Shown here piece after piece: positions 24,943-32,150 of a stretch of DNA of 64,000 bases. The stretch is from Saccharopolyspora erythraea NRRL 2338. GTDB taxonomy: Bacteria; Actinomycetota; Actinomycetes; Mycobacteriales; Pseudonocardiaceae. Under the pieces are notes generated by a model that was not told the DNA's origin, searched no databases, and saw only the letters and a program-made list of their open reading frames with translations. Position numbers and translations under genes: made by a program. Within the stretch, counting starts at the first letter, position 1; every line of letters starts with the position of its first letter. Location: the NCBI RefSeq assembly GCF_000062885.1, contig NC_009142.1, positions 7,057,584-7,121,583 on the forward strand. The letters are read 5' to 3'.

Positions 24943-25976
24943 GTCTCCCCCGCCCGCCGCACGCATAAGCCCGCCTGGCCGACCACGCGCAGGACGCCGT
25001 CCTCGCCGCCGATCCCCGTCCACGGGTCGTGCGCGAGCAGCAGGTGGCCGTCGAGGTCGACCCAGCGGGCCAGGCCCGCGAGGTGCACCGCGGGCGCGAT
25101 GCCGAGGGAGCTGGCGACCAGGCACCCGAGCATCACCTCGACACCGCGGTCGCGCGCGGCTTCGACGATCCGCATCGCGGCACGGATGCCGCCGCACTTG
25201 GCCAGCTTCACGTTGACGCCCCGCACCGAGTCGCCCAGCGCGCGCACTTCGTCGAGCCCGGCGGCGTCCTCGTCGGCGATGACCGGGACCGGTGACCGCC
25301 GCGCCACCTCGGCGAGCAGGTGCGGTGTCCCGGCCGGGATCGGCTGCTCGACCGCTTCGACGCCGTGCCGGTGAGCCGCTTCGAGCATCCGGACCGCCTG
25401 CTCCGGTTGCCAGGCGCCGTTGGGGTCCAGCAGCAGGCGCGCGCCGGGTGCCGCCCGCCGGATCGCGGCGATCCTTTCCAGCTCCGGCTGCTCTTCGGCA
25501 CCGACCTTGACCTTGATCAGCTCGAACCCGCGCGCTGCCAGCGATTCCGCCGTCTCGGCCGACCGCTCCAGCGAGGTGATGCCGATCGTGCGGGCGGTCG
25601 GGACGCGTTCGGGACGCGGCGCGCCGACCAGTTCGTGCACCGCGACACCCCGGAGCTTCGCGACGAGATCGTGCAGTGCGGCGTCGACCGCGGCCAGCAC
25701 TCCGGGCGCGTCCGCCGCGAGCGGACCGTCCGGCAACGACGCGAGAAGTCGTTCCGGATCGGAGGATCCCTCGATGACGTCCCGATTCGACTCGAGCAGC
25801 GCTTCGATGCGTGCCACGTCGAGGTCGTAGAAGACGCTCGTGACGACCTCGCCGAAGCCCACGACGCCGTCGTGCTCGATCTCCAGGGTCACCGCGCCCC
25901 GCTCGTGCATGACCGAGCGCGAAATGCGGAACGGCTCGCGGAGACGCAAATCCCCAGCGGTCCAACGGAACTTCAC
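24939..25976 (-). CDS. Enolase-superfamily enzyme, dipeptide epimerase-like
   Basis: 345 aa from GTG 25976. Capping domain 1-120, then the (beta/alpha)7 barrel. Catalytic residues are complete: KVKVG with Lys155/Lys157, metal ligands Asp184 (LLLDPNGAW), Glu210 (EAVEQPIP) and Asp235 (VIADED), and Lys257 (VNVKLAKCGG) as the opposite acid/base. The DxD in RWVDLDG (307-309) corresponds to the motif that binds the alpha-ammonium of the dipeptide in L-Ala-D/L-Glu epimerases. It therefore probably inverts a stereocentre in a dipeptide or N-acyl amino acid. It overlaps both neighbours by four bases. N-succinylamino-acid racemase is the main alternative. Confidence 0.8.
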   Translation of the reverse strand: MKFRWTAGDLRLREPFRISRSVMHERGAVTLEIEHDGVVGFGEVVTSVFYDLDVARIEALLESNRDVIEGSSDPERLLASLPDGPLAADAPGVLAAVDAALHDLVAKLRGVAVHELVGAPRPERVPTARTIGITSLERSAETAESLAARGFELIKVKVGAEEQPELERIAAIRRAAPGARLLLDPNGAWQPEQAVRMLEAAHRHGVEAVEQPIPAGTPHLLAEVARRSPVPVIADEDAAGLDEVRALGDSVRGVNVKLAKCGGIRAAMRIVEAARDRGVEVMLGCLVASSLGIAPAVHLAGLARWVDLDGHLLLAHDPWTGIGGEDGVLRVVGQAGLCVRRAGET

Positions 25977-27058
25977 GCCGGCACCTCCACGAGGGACAGC
26001 GGGTCGAGCACCGCGCGGCACCGCGCCCAGCCCTCGACCTCGTCCAGCCGCGGGTGCGCGATCTCCACGGGCCGGGTGGCGACCGGGGTGTCGATGAGCC
26101 CGCGCGCCCGGCAGAAGTCGTCGTCGAAGATCGTGTGCAGGTAGCGGTGCGGGCCGTCCGGGAAGACCGTGACCACCCGCGCGCCCGCCTCGACCCGCGC
26201 CACCCACGCCGAGACCAGCGCGACCGCGCCGGTGCTCCAGCCGCCGCTGACGAACGAGCGCTCGGCCAGCGTCCGGCACGCCTGCACCGCCTCTGCCGGC
26301 CCCACCCAGTGCACCTCGTCGAACTGCGCGTAGTCGACGTTGCGCGGGTGGATGCTGCTGCCGAGCCCGCGCATCACCCTGGGCCGCGCGGGCTGGCCGA
26401 AGATCGTCGACCCGACGGTGTCCACACCGACCAGCCGGATCGACGGCCAGTGCCTGCGCAGCGCCCGGATCGTGCCCGCGCTGTGCCCGCCGGAACCGAC
26501 GCTGCACACCAGCACGTCGGCCGCGCCGAGCTGGTGGACGATCTCCTCGCCGAGCGCGGCGTAGCCGGCCGGGTTGTCGGGGTTGTTGTACTGGTCCGGC
26601 CAGTACGCGCCGGGCAGCTCGCGGCACAGCTCACGCACCCGGTCGAGCCGCGCCTGCTGCCAGCCGCCCACCGGGTGCGGGCGGTCGACGACCTCGATGC
26701 GGGCGCCGTGGGCCCGCAGCAGCGCCCGCATGCCCGCTTCCAGCTCCCGGTCGACGACCAGCACCACCGGGTGGCCCAGCGCCTGCCCGGCGAAGGCGAG
26801 CCCGAGCCCGAGCGTCCCGCTGGTCGACTCCACCACCGGCGCGCCCGGCCGCAGCTCCGCCCGGTGGCGGGCGCCGGCCAGCATCGACAGCGCGGCCCGC
26901 GCCTTCATCCCGCCGACGCTGACGCACTCCAGCTTCGCCCAGAAGCCGGGGTGCGGCTGCGGGAGCGGCGTGCTTATGCGCGCCAGCGGGGTGTCCGGCA
27001 GCAGCGCGAGGAGGTCGGGGTTGCCGGTCGGCACCCGCTCCTCGATCCGAACAGTCAA
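25973..27058 (-). CDS. Cysteine-synthase-like PLP enzyme (fold type II)
   Basis: 361 aa. TTG 27058 is chosen because GGAAGGA lies six bases upstream. Cysteine-synthase features are AKLECVSVGGMKARAAL with PLP lysine Lys52, VESTSGTLGLGLAFAG (the asparagine loop, altered from SSGNTG), YWPDQYNNPDNPAGY (like QFxNPANP) and the phosphate loop CSVGSGGHSAGT near 175-186. The altered loops argue against housekeeping cysteine synthesis. Relatives such as SbnA make 2,3-diaminopropionate-type or other beta-substituted alanines from O-phosphoserine or O-acetylserine. I infer that it supplies an unusual amino acid to the ATP-grasp ligase. A 190-bp gap precedes it. Confidence 0.8.
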   Translation of the reverse strand: MTVRIEERVPTGNPDLLALLPDTPLARISTPLPQPHPGFWAKLECVSVGGMKARAALSMLAGARHRAELRPGAPVVESTSGTLGLGLAFAGQALGHPVVLVVDRELEAGMRALLRAHGARIEVVDRPHPVGGWQQARLDRVRELCRELPGAYWPDQYNNPDNPAGYAALGEEIVHQLGAADVLVCSVGSGGHSAGTIRALRRHWPSIRLVGVDTVGSTIFGQPARPRVMRGLGSSIHPRNVDYAQFDEVHWVGPAEAVQACRTLAERSFVSGGWSTGAVALVSAWVARVEAGARVVTVFPDGPHRYLHTIFDDDFCRARGLIDTPVATRPVEIAHPRLDEVEGWARCRAVLDPLSLVEVPA

Positions 27059-27196
27059 CAGGTGTCCTTCCCTCACGAGGTGGTTGCGCGCGGCTGCGCC
27101 GAGGCAGGCGCGCGAGTGCGCCGAGGCACCGGTGGAAGTGCCGGCCAGGGGCTTTCGCAAGCGGCGTCAGCAGCTCGCGGTGCTGTCTTTGGTCTG

Positions 27197-27246
27197 GAAG
27201 CGGCGCAGCCGCTCGGCCCGACCCCGCGACCGGCACCGCCACGCAA
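27197..27246. repeat. Dispersed repeat, copy 2 (short form)
   Basis: GAAGCGGCGCAGCCG (27197-27211) and ACCGGCACCGCCACGCAA (27229-27246) keep the same spacing as at 6330-6377. The long inner hairpin of copy 1 is missing. It ends against the stop codon of the DUF364-type gene, inside an otherwise tightly packed operon. Confidence 0.6.
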
Positions 27247-27248
27247 AA

Positions 27249-28133
27249 TCACGTCCGAAACATCCCCTGGACCGAGTAGCGGTAGATCGCGGTCGGCCCG
27301 CCGTCGAGCCAGAAGAACGGGTAGGGCTCGGCGGAGACCGCGGTGACGCCGGAGCCGAGGAACCACGGCAGCACGGCGCTGGCCGTCTGCGCGAACAGCA
27401 CGAACGGCTTGCCCGTCGCCCGCGCGTGCTCCAGCAGCGGCTGGAAGGTGCCGTTGCCGACGACCATGCCCGAGGCGAGCACCGCGTCGCAGCCGTCGAG
27501 CGCGGCGTGGGCGTCGGTGGCGATCGGCTCGCCCCATTCCGTCACGCCGCCCTTGCGGTCGCACGGCACGTATCCGCAGCCGCGCTCCCGCAACTGCTGG
27601 AGCAGGGAGTTGACCACGCCTACGACGAGCACGCGCTCCGGCTTCCCGGGGACGAGGTCGACGACGGCCCTGGCCCGCTGCACGGACTTGTGCAGGGAGT
27701 TCCCGCGCCCGATCACTACCTCTTCGGCCCGCCGCGCGTGCGGCCCGGTCCACATCAGGAACGCGTCGAGCACCGCCGTGCGCACCGCCGCGCTCGGGTG
27801 GTGCAGCAGTTCCCGGACCGGGGCGCCGACGCAGTCGAGCACGACCTCCTCGGCGAGCTCGCCCGGCTCCACCGCGCACGATCCCACGGCGTCCTCGACG
27901 CGCAGGCTCAGCACGTGGTTGCGGTACGAGCACTCGCGCGACGCGTGCCGAACCCCTTGCTGGGTGAGGAATCCGAGGCTGGCGGTGGCGTCGGCGATCG
28001 CGGGCGAGATCCGTCCATCCAGGACCCGGCCGACGAGGTCGTCGAGCGATTCGACGCGCGGAGTTGCAGGCTCGCCCGGTCCACTCCCCGATTCGGCGTT
28101 CGCGACGGCATTCGCTCCGAGTGCGGTGTTCAC
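27249..28133 (-). CDS. DUF4213/DUF364-type protein (metallophore unit)
   Basis: 294 aa from GTG 28133, overlapping the ATP-grasp stop. The C-terminal Rossmann-like half has ERVLVVGVVNSLLQQLRERG, YVPCDRKGG, DAVLASGMVVGNGTFQPLL and KPFVLFAQTASAVLPWF. This is the NGT/GPSAP-like layout of DUF364, a family described as a putative heavy-metal chelation domain. The N-terminal half resembles the DUF4213 enolase-N-like region. Several Cys (RECSYR, GSCAVEP, LDCVG, RGCGYVPCD) could bind metal. Its biochemical role is unknown; co-transcription suggests a step in synthesis or metal handling of the product. Confidence 0.65.
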   Translation of the reverse strand: MNTALGANAVANAESGSGPGEPATPRVESLDDLVGRVLDGRISPAIADATASLGFLTQQGVRHASRECSYRNHVLSLRVEDAVGSCAVEPGELAEEVVLDCVGAPVRELLHHPSAAVRTAVLDAFLMWTGPHARRAEEVVIGRGNSLHKSVQRARAVVDLVPGKPERVLVVGVVNSLLQQLRERGCGYVPCDRKGGVTEWGEPIATDAHAALDGCDAVLASGMVVGNGTFQPLLEHARATGKPFVLFAQTASAVLPWFLGSGVTAVSAEPYPFFWLDGGPTAIYRYSVQGMFRT

Positions 28134-29395
28134 GCGGGCACTTCCTCGGCGTAGCGGACGTCCAGGCCGCCGACCAGCGCCTCCGCCTTCGCCCTGGCCC
28201 GCCCCGGGTCCGGCGCGGTCACCATCACGTGGCCCAGGTAGTTGTTGTTGCTGGTGGCGGGTCCCGAGCGGTGGCCGGAGGACTTGAACTTCCAGTCCAC
28301 GACGCCGTCAGCCCCGTCGAGATCCTGGACGCCGACGACCTCGCCGATCACGCCTTCCTTCGGCGGCAGCAGGAACGAGATCGCCGCGCTGCCCGCCCCG
28401 GTCTCCGCCCGTTCCAGCGCAGGTTCCTCGCCGAGCGCCACCTGCGCGTAGGCGGCGGCGAGGTCGATGCCGGTCACCCGCCGCACCAACTCGGTGATCT
28501 GGTTGCCCGCAGGCCTGGGGTTGACCTCGACGATCCGCGGACCGTCCGGGGTGAGCTTGAGCTCCGTGTGCCCGACGACGTTGTCCAGGCCGAGCGCCTC
28601 GACCGCCGCGACGGCGGTCTCGACGACCGCTCGCTCGGTGTCGAGGTCCAGCGCCGCCGGGAACATGTGCCCGGTCTCGACGAACCACGGCGCCCCGGCG
28701 ATGCTCTTGTCCGTCACGCCGATGACGGACGTCCGGCCCCGGGACGTCACCGTCTCCACGCTCACCTCCGGGCCGGTGAGCAGTTCTTCCAGCAGCACCA
28801 GCGGATTGCGCCGCTGCCCGCGGGCGTTGACCGGGAACTGCCGCAGGGCGGCGTATGCGTCGCGCAGTTCCACGTCGTCGGTGACCTTGCGCACGAACAT
28901 CCCGGCGCACAGGTCGACGGGCTTGAGCACGAGCGGATAGCCCAGCGCGGCGGCGGCTTCCTCCAGGCCGGCGGCGCTCTCGGCGAGCGCGAACGCCGGA
29001 CCGGGCACACCCGCTTCGCGCAGCGCGCGGCGGGTGAGGTCCTTGCTGCACGCGCGTTCCACCGCCTCCGGCGGCGCGCCGGGCAGCCCCAGCCGGGCCG
29101 CGATGTGCGCGACCGCGGGGAGGTAGTAGTCGCACGAGGTCAGCACCCCGTCGAACCCGAGCACGGGCTGCAACCGCGCGACGTGCTCGGCCAGCGCCGC
29201 GACGTCGTTGGTCTCGGTGGTGAGCAGGTTCTCCGCCCCCAGCAGCGGGTGCGCCCCCGGCACCGGACTGGATCGCAGGTAGTGGTGCAGGTCTCGGGTG
29301 ATGAAGCTGAACCGGTGCCCGGATTCCCGGATGCCCCGGGGAAGCAGTGCGCTCATCGCGCCTACCCAGCTCTCGACCATCAGCAGGTGGCCCAC
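28130..29395 (-). CDS. ATP-grasp carboxylate-amine ligase
   Basis: 421 aa. GTG 29395 is chosen because GAGGGAG directly precedes it; an in-frame GTG at 29422 has no ribosome site. A pre-ATP-grasp domain (1-115) is followed by the ATP-binding core: CSKDLTRRALREAGVPGP, GYPLVLKPVDLCAGMFV (ATP lysine) and LVLLEELLTGPEVSVE. Metal ligands lie in HTELKLTPDGPRIVEVNPRPAGNQI. A C-terminal lid of about 110 residues follows. Such enzymes join an acyl phosphate to an amine, forming dipeptide-like bonds (BacD, LysX and carnosine-synthase type). It is first in the biosynthetic unit, with a Fur-family-like box 40-54 nt upstream. I infer that it makes the backbone of a small peptide metallophore or antibiotic. 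Confidence 0.85.
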   Translation of the reverse strand: MGHLLMVESWVGAMSALLPRGIRESGHRFSFITRDLHHYLRSSPVPGAHPLLGAENLLTTETNDVAALAEHVARLQPVLGFDGVLTSCDYYLPAVAHIAARLGLPGAPPEAVERACSKDLTRRALREAGVPGPAFALAESAAGLEEAAAALGYPLVLKPVDLCAGMFVRKVTDDVELRDAYAALRQFPVNARGQRRNPLVLLEELLTGPEVSVETVTSRGRTSVIGVTDKSIAGAPWFVETGHMFPAALDLDTERAVVETAVAAVEALGLDNVVGHTELKLTPDGPRIVEVNPRPAGNQITELVRRVTGIDLAAAYAQVALGEEPALERAETGAGSAAISFLLPPKEGVIGEVVGVQDLDGADGVVDWKFKSSGHRSGPATSNNNYLGHVMVTAPDPGRARAKAEALVGGLDVRYAEEVPA

Positions 29396-29434
29396 GGAGC
29401 TCCCTCGTTCATGGTTGTTCACGACGATCGGCGA

Positions 29435-29449
29435 TGATAATCGTTGTCA
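29435..29449 (-). promoter_or_regulatory. Fur/Zur-family-like box before the biosynthetic unit
   Basis: TGATAATCGTTGTCA is a near-palindrome (TGAyAA...TTrTCA) in an A/T island between the divergent ATP-grasp and peptidase genes. Its complement matches GAxAACGATxAT of the box at 22639-22659. It is typical in shape of Fur-superfamily sites. In actinobacteria zinc (Zur) is likelier than iron, which is usually IdeR/DtxR-controlled. Confidence 0.55.
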
Positions 29450-29495
29450 ATAAGCTCCACAACCTTCGATCGTGTAGGACCGGAAGTGACTCATC

Positions 29496-30986
29496 GTGAT
29501 CGCCTTGCGTCTCTGCCTCGCCACCGCACTCGCGACGTCCCTGCTCGCCGCCGGTCCGCCTGCCGCGGCTGAACCGCACTTCGGCCCCTGTCCACCGGAC
29601 GTCGGGACCAGCGACGACGTCCCCACCGCACCCCCTGTCGAATGCGCGACCATCGACGTCCCGCTCGACTACGACGACCCGGGCGGGCGAACACTGCCGG
29701 TGGCGATCTCCCGCATCCGCGCCACCGGCACGCCGCGGGAGTACCGGGGCGCCCTGCTGGTGAACCCGGGCGGGCCGGGCGGCTCCGGACTCGGCTACGC
29801 GGCGGAGAAGCGGGCCAAGTTGCCTGAGCCGGTCCAGCGCTCCTTCGACGTCATCGGCTTCGACCCGCGCGGAGTGGGGCGCAGCGCCCCCGTCGACTGC
29901 GGTCCCGCGGGCGGGCTCTTCCAGCACCCCGCGCCCGATCCGGTGCCCACCGACCCGGCGAGCGAACAGGCCTACCTCGGGCAGTTGCGGCACCTGGCCG
30001 GCGACTGCGTGCGCCACGTCGGCGACGTCCTGCCGCACGTCAGCACCGCGAACACCGCACGGGACATGGACGTCATCCGCGAGGCGTTGGGGAAGCGGGA
30101 GCTGAACTTCCTCGGCGTTTCGTACGGCACGTACCTGGGCGCCGCCTACGCGGCGCAGTTCCCCCGGCGGACCGGCCGGATGGTGCTCGACAGCGTCGTG
30201 AGCCCCGACGACTGGCACGACTTCGACGTCCAGCAGGGATTCGCGATGGTCGAGCAGCGGGACGTGCTGTTCCGCTGGGTCGCCGCGCACCCGTCGCTCG
30301 GACTTGGCGCGACAGCGGAAGAAGTGCGGGCGAACTACACCGAGGCGCGTGCCCGCCTCAGCGCGCATCCGGCGGCGGGCGGTGTCGGGCCCGCGGAGTT
30401 CGACCGGTTCGTGTACCGGACTCTCTCCCGCACCGAGCGCTGGGAGCCGTTCGCCCACGCGCTGAGCGCTTTGCTCGCCTCCGGCGACGCATCCGGGTTC
30501 GAACCCGCCGAACCGGAAGGCGATACGGAGTCCCGCAACTACGAAGCGGCGCTGCGGACCGTCAAGTGCGCCGACAGCGCCCGGCCGAGGGCGGAGGAGG
30601 TCGTCCACGACGTCCGCGCTCTCCGCGCGGCGGATCCTCTGCCAGTCCTGACCGGACTCGAAGCGACGACGTGCGCTTTCTGGCCCGCGCCAAGGGAGAA
30701 AGCCCGGCTCGGCAGCCCCGCGATGCCACCGGTCCTGCTCACCCAGGCCGCGCACGACCCCACCACACCGCTGGCCGGCGCCCGGCGGATGCAGCGGGTG
30801 CTCCCCGGTTCGCGGATGGTCACGCTGGACGACGGCTACTCCCACGGCGTGTTCGCCAGCCAGCGCAACGCCTGCGTCGACGACACGGCCGCGGCCTACC
30901 TGGTGAGCGGACGGCTGCCGCACGAGGACGTCGAGTGCGCGGGCGGCGGGCTACCGCGGGTTCGCGCGGTGACCTCCCAGCCATAG
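29496..30986 (+). CDS. Secreted S33-type tripeptidyl aminopeptidase-like hydrolase
   Basis: 496 aa from GTG 29496. Signal peptide of about 25 residues (LRLCLATALATSLLAAGPPAAA). The alpha/beta hydrolase core has the oxyanion region LVNPGGPGGSGLGYA, FDVIGFDPRGVGRS, nucleophile elbow NFLGVSYGTYLGAAYA, acid Asp in QAAHDPTTPLAGA, His in GYSHGVFAS, and the SlpD/SlpE-type C-terminal domain. Such actinobacterial enzymes trim tripeptides or dipeptides from extracellular peptides. It is divergent from the ATP-grasp gene and shares its 100-bp promoter region with the Fur-like box, so it may share regulation. Several Cys may form disulfides. Confidence 0.85.
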   Translation: MIALRLCLATALATSLLAAGPPAAAEPHFGPCPPDVGTSDDVPTAPPVECATIDVPLDYDDPGGRTLPVAISRIRATGTPREYRGALLVNPGGPGGSGLGYAAEKRAKLPEPVQRSFDVIGFDPRGVGRSAPVDCGPAGGLFQHPAPDPVPTDPASEQAYLGQLRHLAGDCVRHVGDVLPHVSTANTARDMDVIREALGKRELNFLGVSYGTYLGAAYAAQFPRRTGRMVLDSVVSPDDWHDFDVQQGFAMVEQRDVLFRWVAAHPSLGLGATAEEVRANYTEARARLSAHPAAGGVGPAEFDRFVYRTLSRTERWEPFAHALSALLASGDASGFEPAEPEGDTESRNYEAALRTVKCADSARPRAEEVVHDVRALRAADPLPVLTGLEATTCAFWPAPREKARLGSPAMPPVLLTQAAHDPTTPLAGARRMQRVLPGSRMVTLDDGYSHGVFASQRNACVDDTAAAYLVSGRLPHEDVECAGGGLPRVRAVTSQP

Positions 30987-31201
30987 CGCAGCCTTAAAGG
31001 AAAGCTATGACCGAGGTGCGGCGGCGGCCGCCACAATGACCTGATCTGGGCTCTGACCAGCAGTGATGCCCGCATAATGCGGGAAATCCGCGGACTGGAG
31101 CGCGGCGGTGCTCGTGGGCCATGATCCGTGCGCCCCGAACGAGAGCTCCGGATCGCGGTGCCCCGACACCGCGATCCGGCAGGAACATGAGGAGTTTCGA
31201 C

Positions 31202-32059
31202 GTGAACCTGCGCCGCAAGGCGGCCGCCGCCGCCACCCTCGGTGGTCTGTCCATCGTCGGCACGTTGCTCGCCCCGCAGGCGGCGTTCGCCCACGGGGAC
31301 ATGCAGGCCCCTGCCGGGCGGGCCTACACCTGCTACCTCGAAGGCGCCGAGACCCCGCAGTCCGAGGGCTGCAAGGGAGTCGTCGCCGAGAACGGCCCCG
31401 CCCCGATCTACGACTGGATGAGCAACCGGATCGGCGACGCGAACGGCAGGCACCAGGAGCTGATCCCGGACGGCAGGCTCTGCAGCGCCAACAACCCGCA
31501 GTTCTCGGGCTTCGACAAGCCCGCGACCGCGTGGCCGACCACCCAGCTGAAGACCGGCGACGTCGCCTTCGACTTCAAGGCGACCGCCAAGCACAAGGGC
31601 TACTTCGACCTCTACATCACCAAGGACGGCTGGGACCCGACGCAGCCGCTGGGTTGGGACGACCTCGAAGCCCGGCCCTTCATGCACGTCGAGAACCCGC
31701 CGGACACCGCGGAGGGCTACTCCCTGGCGGGCAAGGTGCCCGAAGGCAAGACGGGCCGGCACGTGATCTACACGATCTGGCAGCGCACCGACAGCCCGGA
31801 GGCGTTCTACTCGTGCTCGGACGTCGTCTTGAGTCAGCAGGGCACCGCGCGGACCGAACAGCTCGAAGCCCGGAAGCCCGCCGACGCCGCACCCTCGGCC
31901 GCCCACGACCACGGGTCGCACGCGACGGGCGAATCGCACGAGTCGCACGCGGGGCATGAGTCGCACGCGGGGCGCCAGCCCGCGCCCGCCGCCCCGGCGC
32001 CCGCCCCGGCCGCGCAGTCGCCGAGCCTGTGGGAGCGGTTCGTCGGCTTGTTCGGCTGA
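31202..32059 (+). CDS. Secreted AA10 lytic polysaccharide monooxygenase with His-rich tail
   Basis: 285 aa from GTG 31202, with AGGAG seven bases upstream; the in-frame ATG at 31187 has a poorer site. The signal peptide ends ...QAAFA and the mature enzyme begins HGDMQAPAGRAYTCY. The N-terminal His is the first ligand of the copper histidine brace. The AA10 core (TKDGWDPTQPLGWDDL, HVIYTIWQRTDSPEAFYSCSDVVL) oxidatively cleaves chitin or cellulose. No carbohydrate-binding module follows. Instead there is a C-terminal tail with repeated Ser-His units (HDHGSHATGESHESHAGHES) and a Pro/Ala stretch, possibly metal binding. Confidence 0.9.
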   Translation: MNLRRKAAAAATLGGLSIVGTLLAPQAAFAHGDMQAPAGRAYTCYLEGAETPQSEGCKGVVAENGPAPIYDWMSNRIGDANGRHQELIPDGRLCSANNPQFSGFDKPATAWPTTQLKTGDVAFDFKATAKHKGYFDLYITKDGWDPTQPLGWDDLEARPFMHVENPPDTAEGYSLAGKVPEGKTGRHVIYTIWQRTDSPEAFYSCSDVVLSQQGTARTEQLEARKPADAAPSAAHDHGSHATGESHESHAGHESHAGRQPAPAAPAPAPAAQSPSLWERFVGLFG

Positions 32060-32096
32060 TCCCGGGTCGCGCACGAGTCGGCGCGCCCCACGCGAA

Positions 32097-32131
32097 GGGG
32101 CCCTTCCCGCTGCCGCGGCGGGAAGGGGCCC
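32097..32131. terminator. Bidirectional hairpin terminator
   Basis: GGGGCCCTTCCCGC (32097-32110) pairs with GCGGGAAGGGGCCC (32118-32131) between the convergent LPMO and symporter genes. Confidence 0.7.
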
Positions 32132-32150
32132 TCCTTCTCCCATCCACCCG

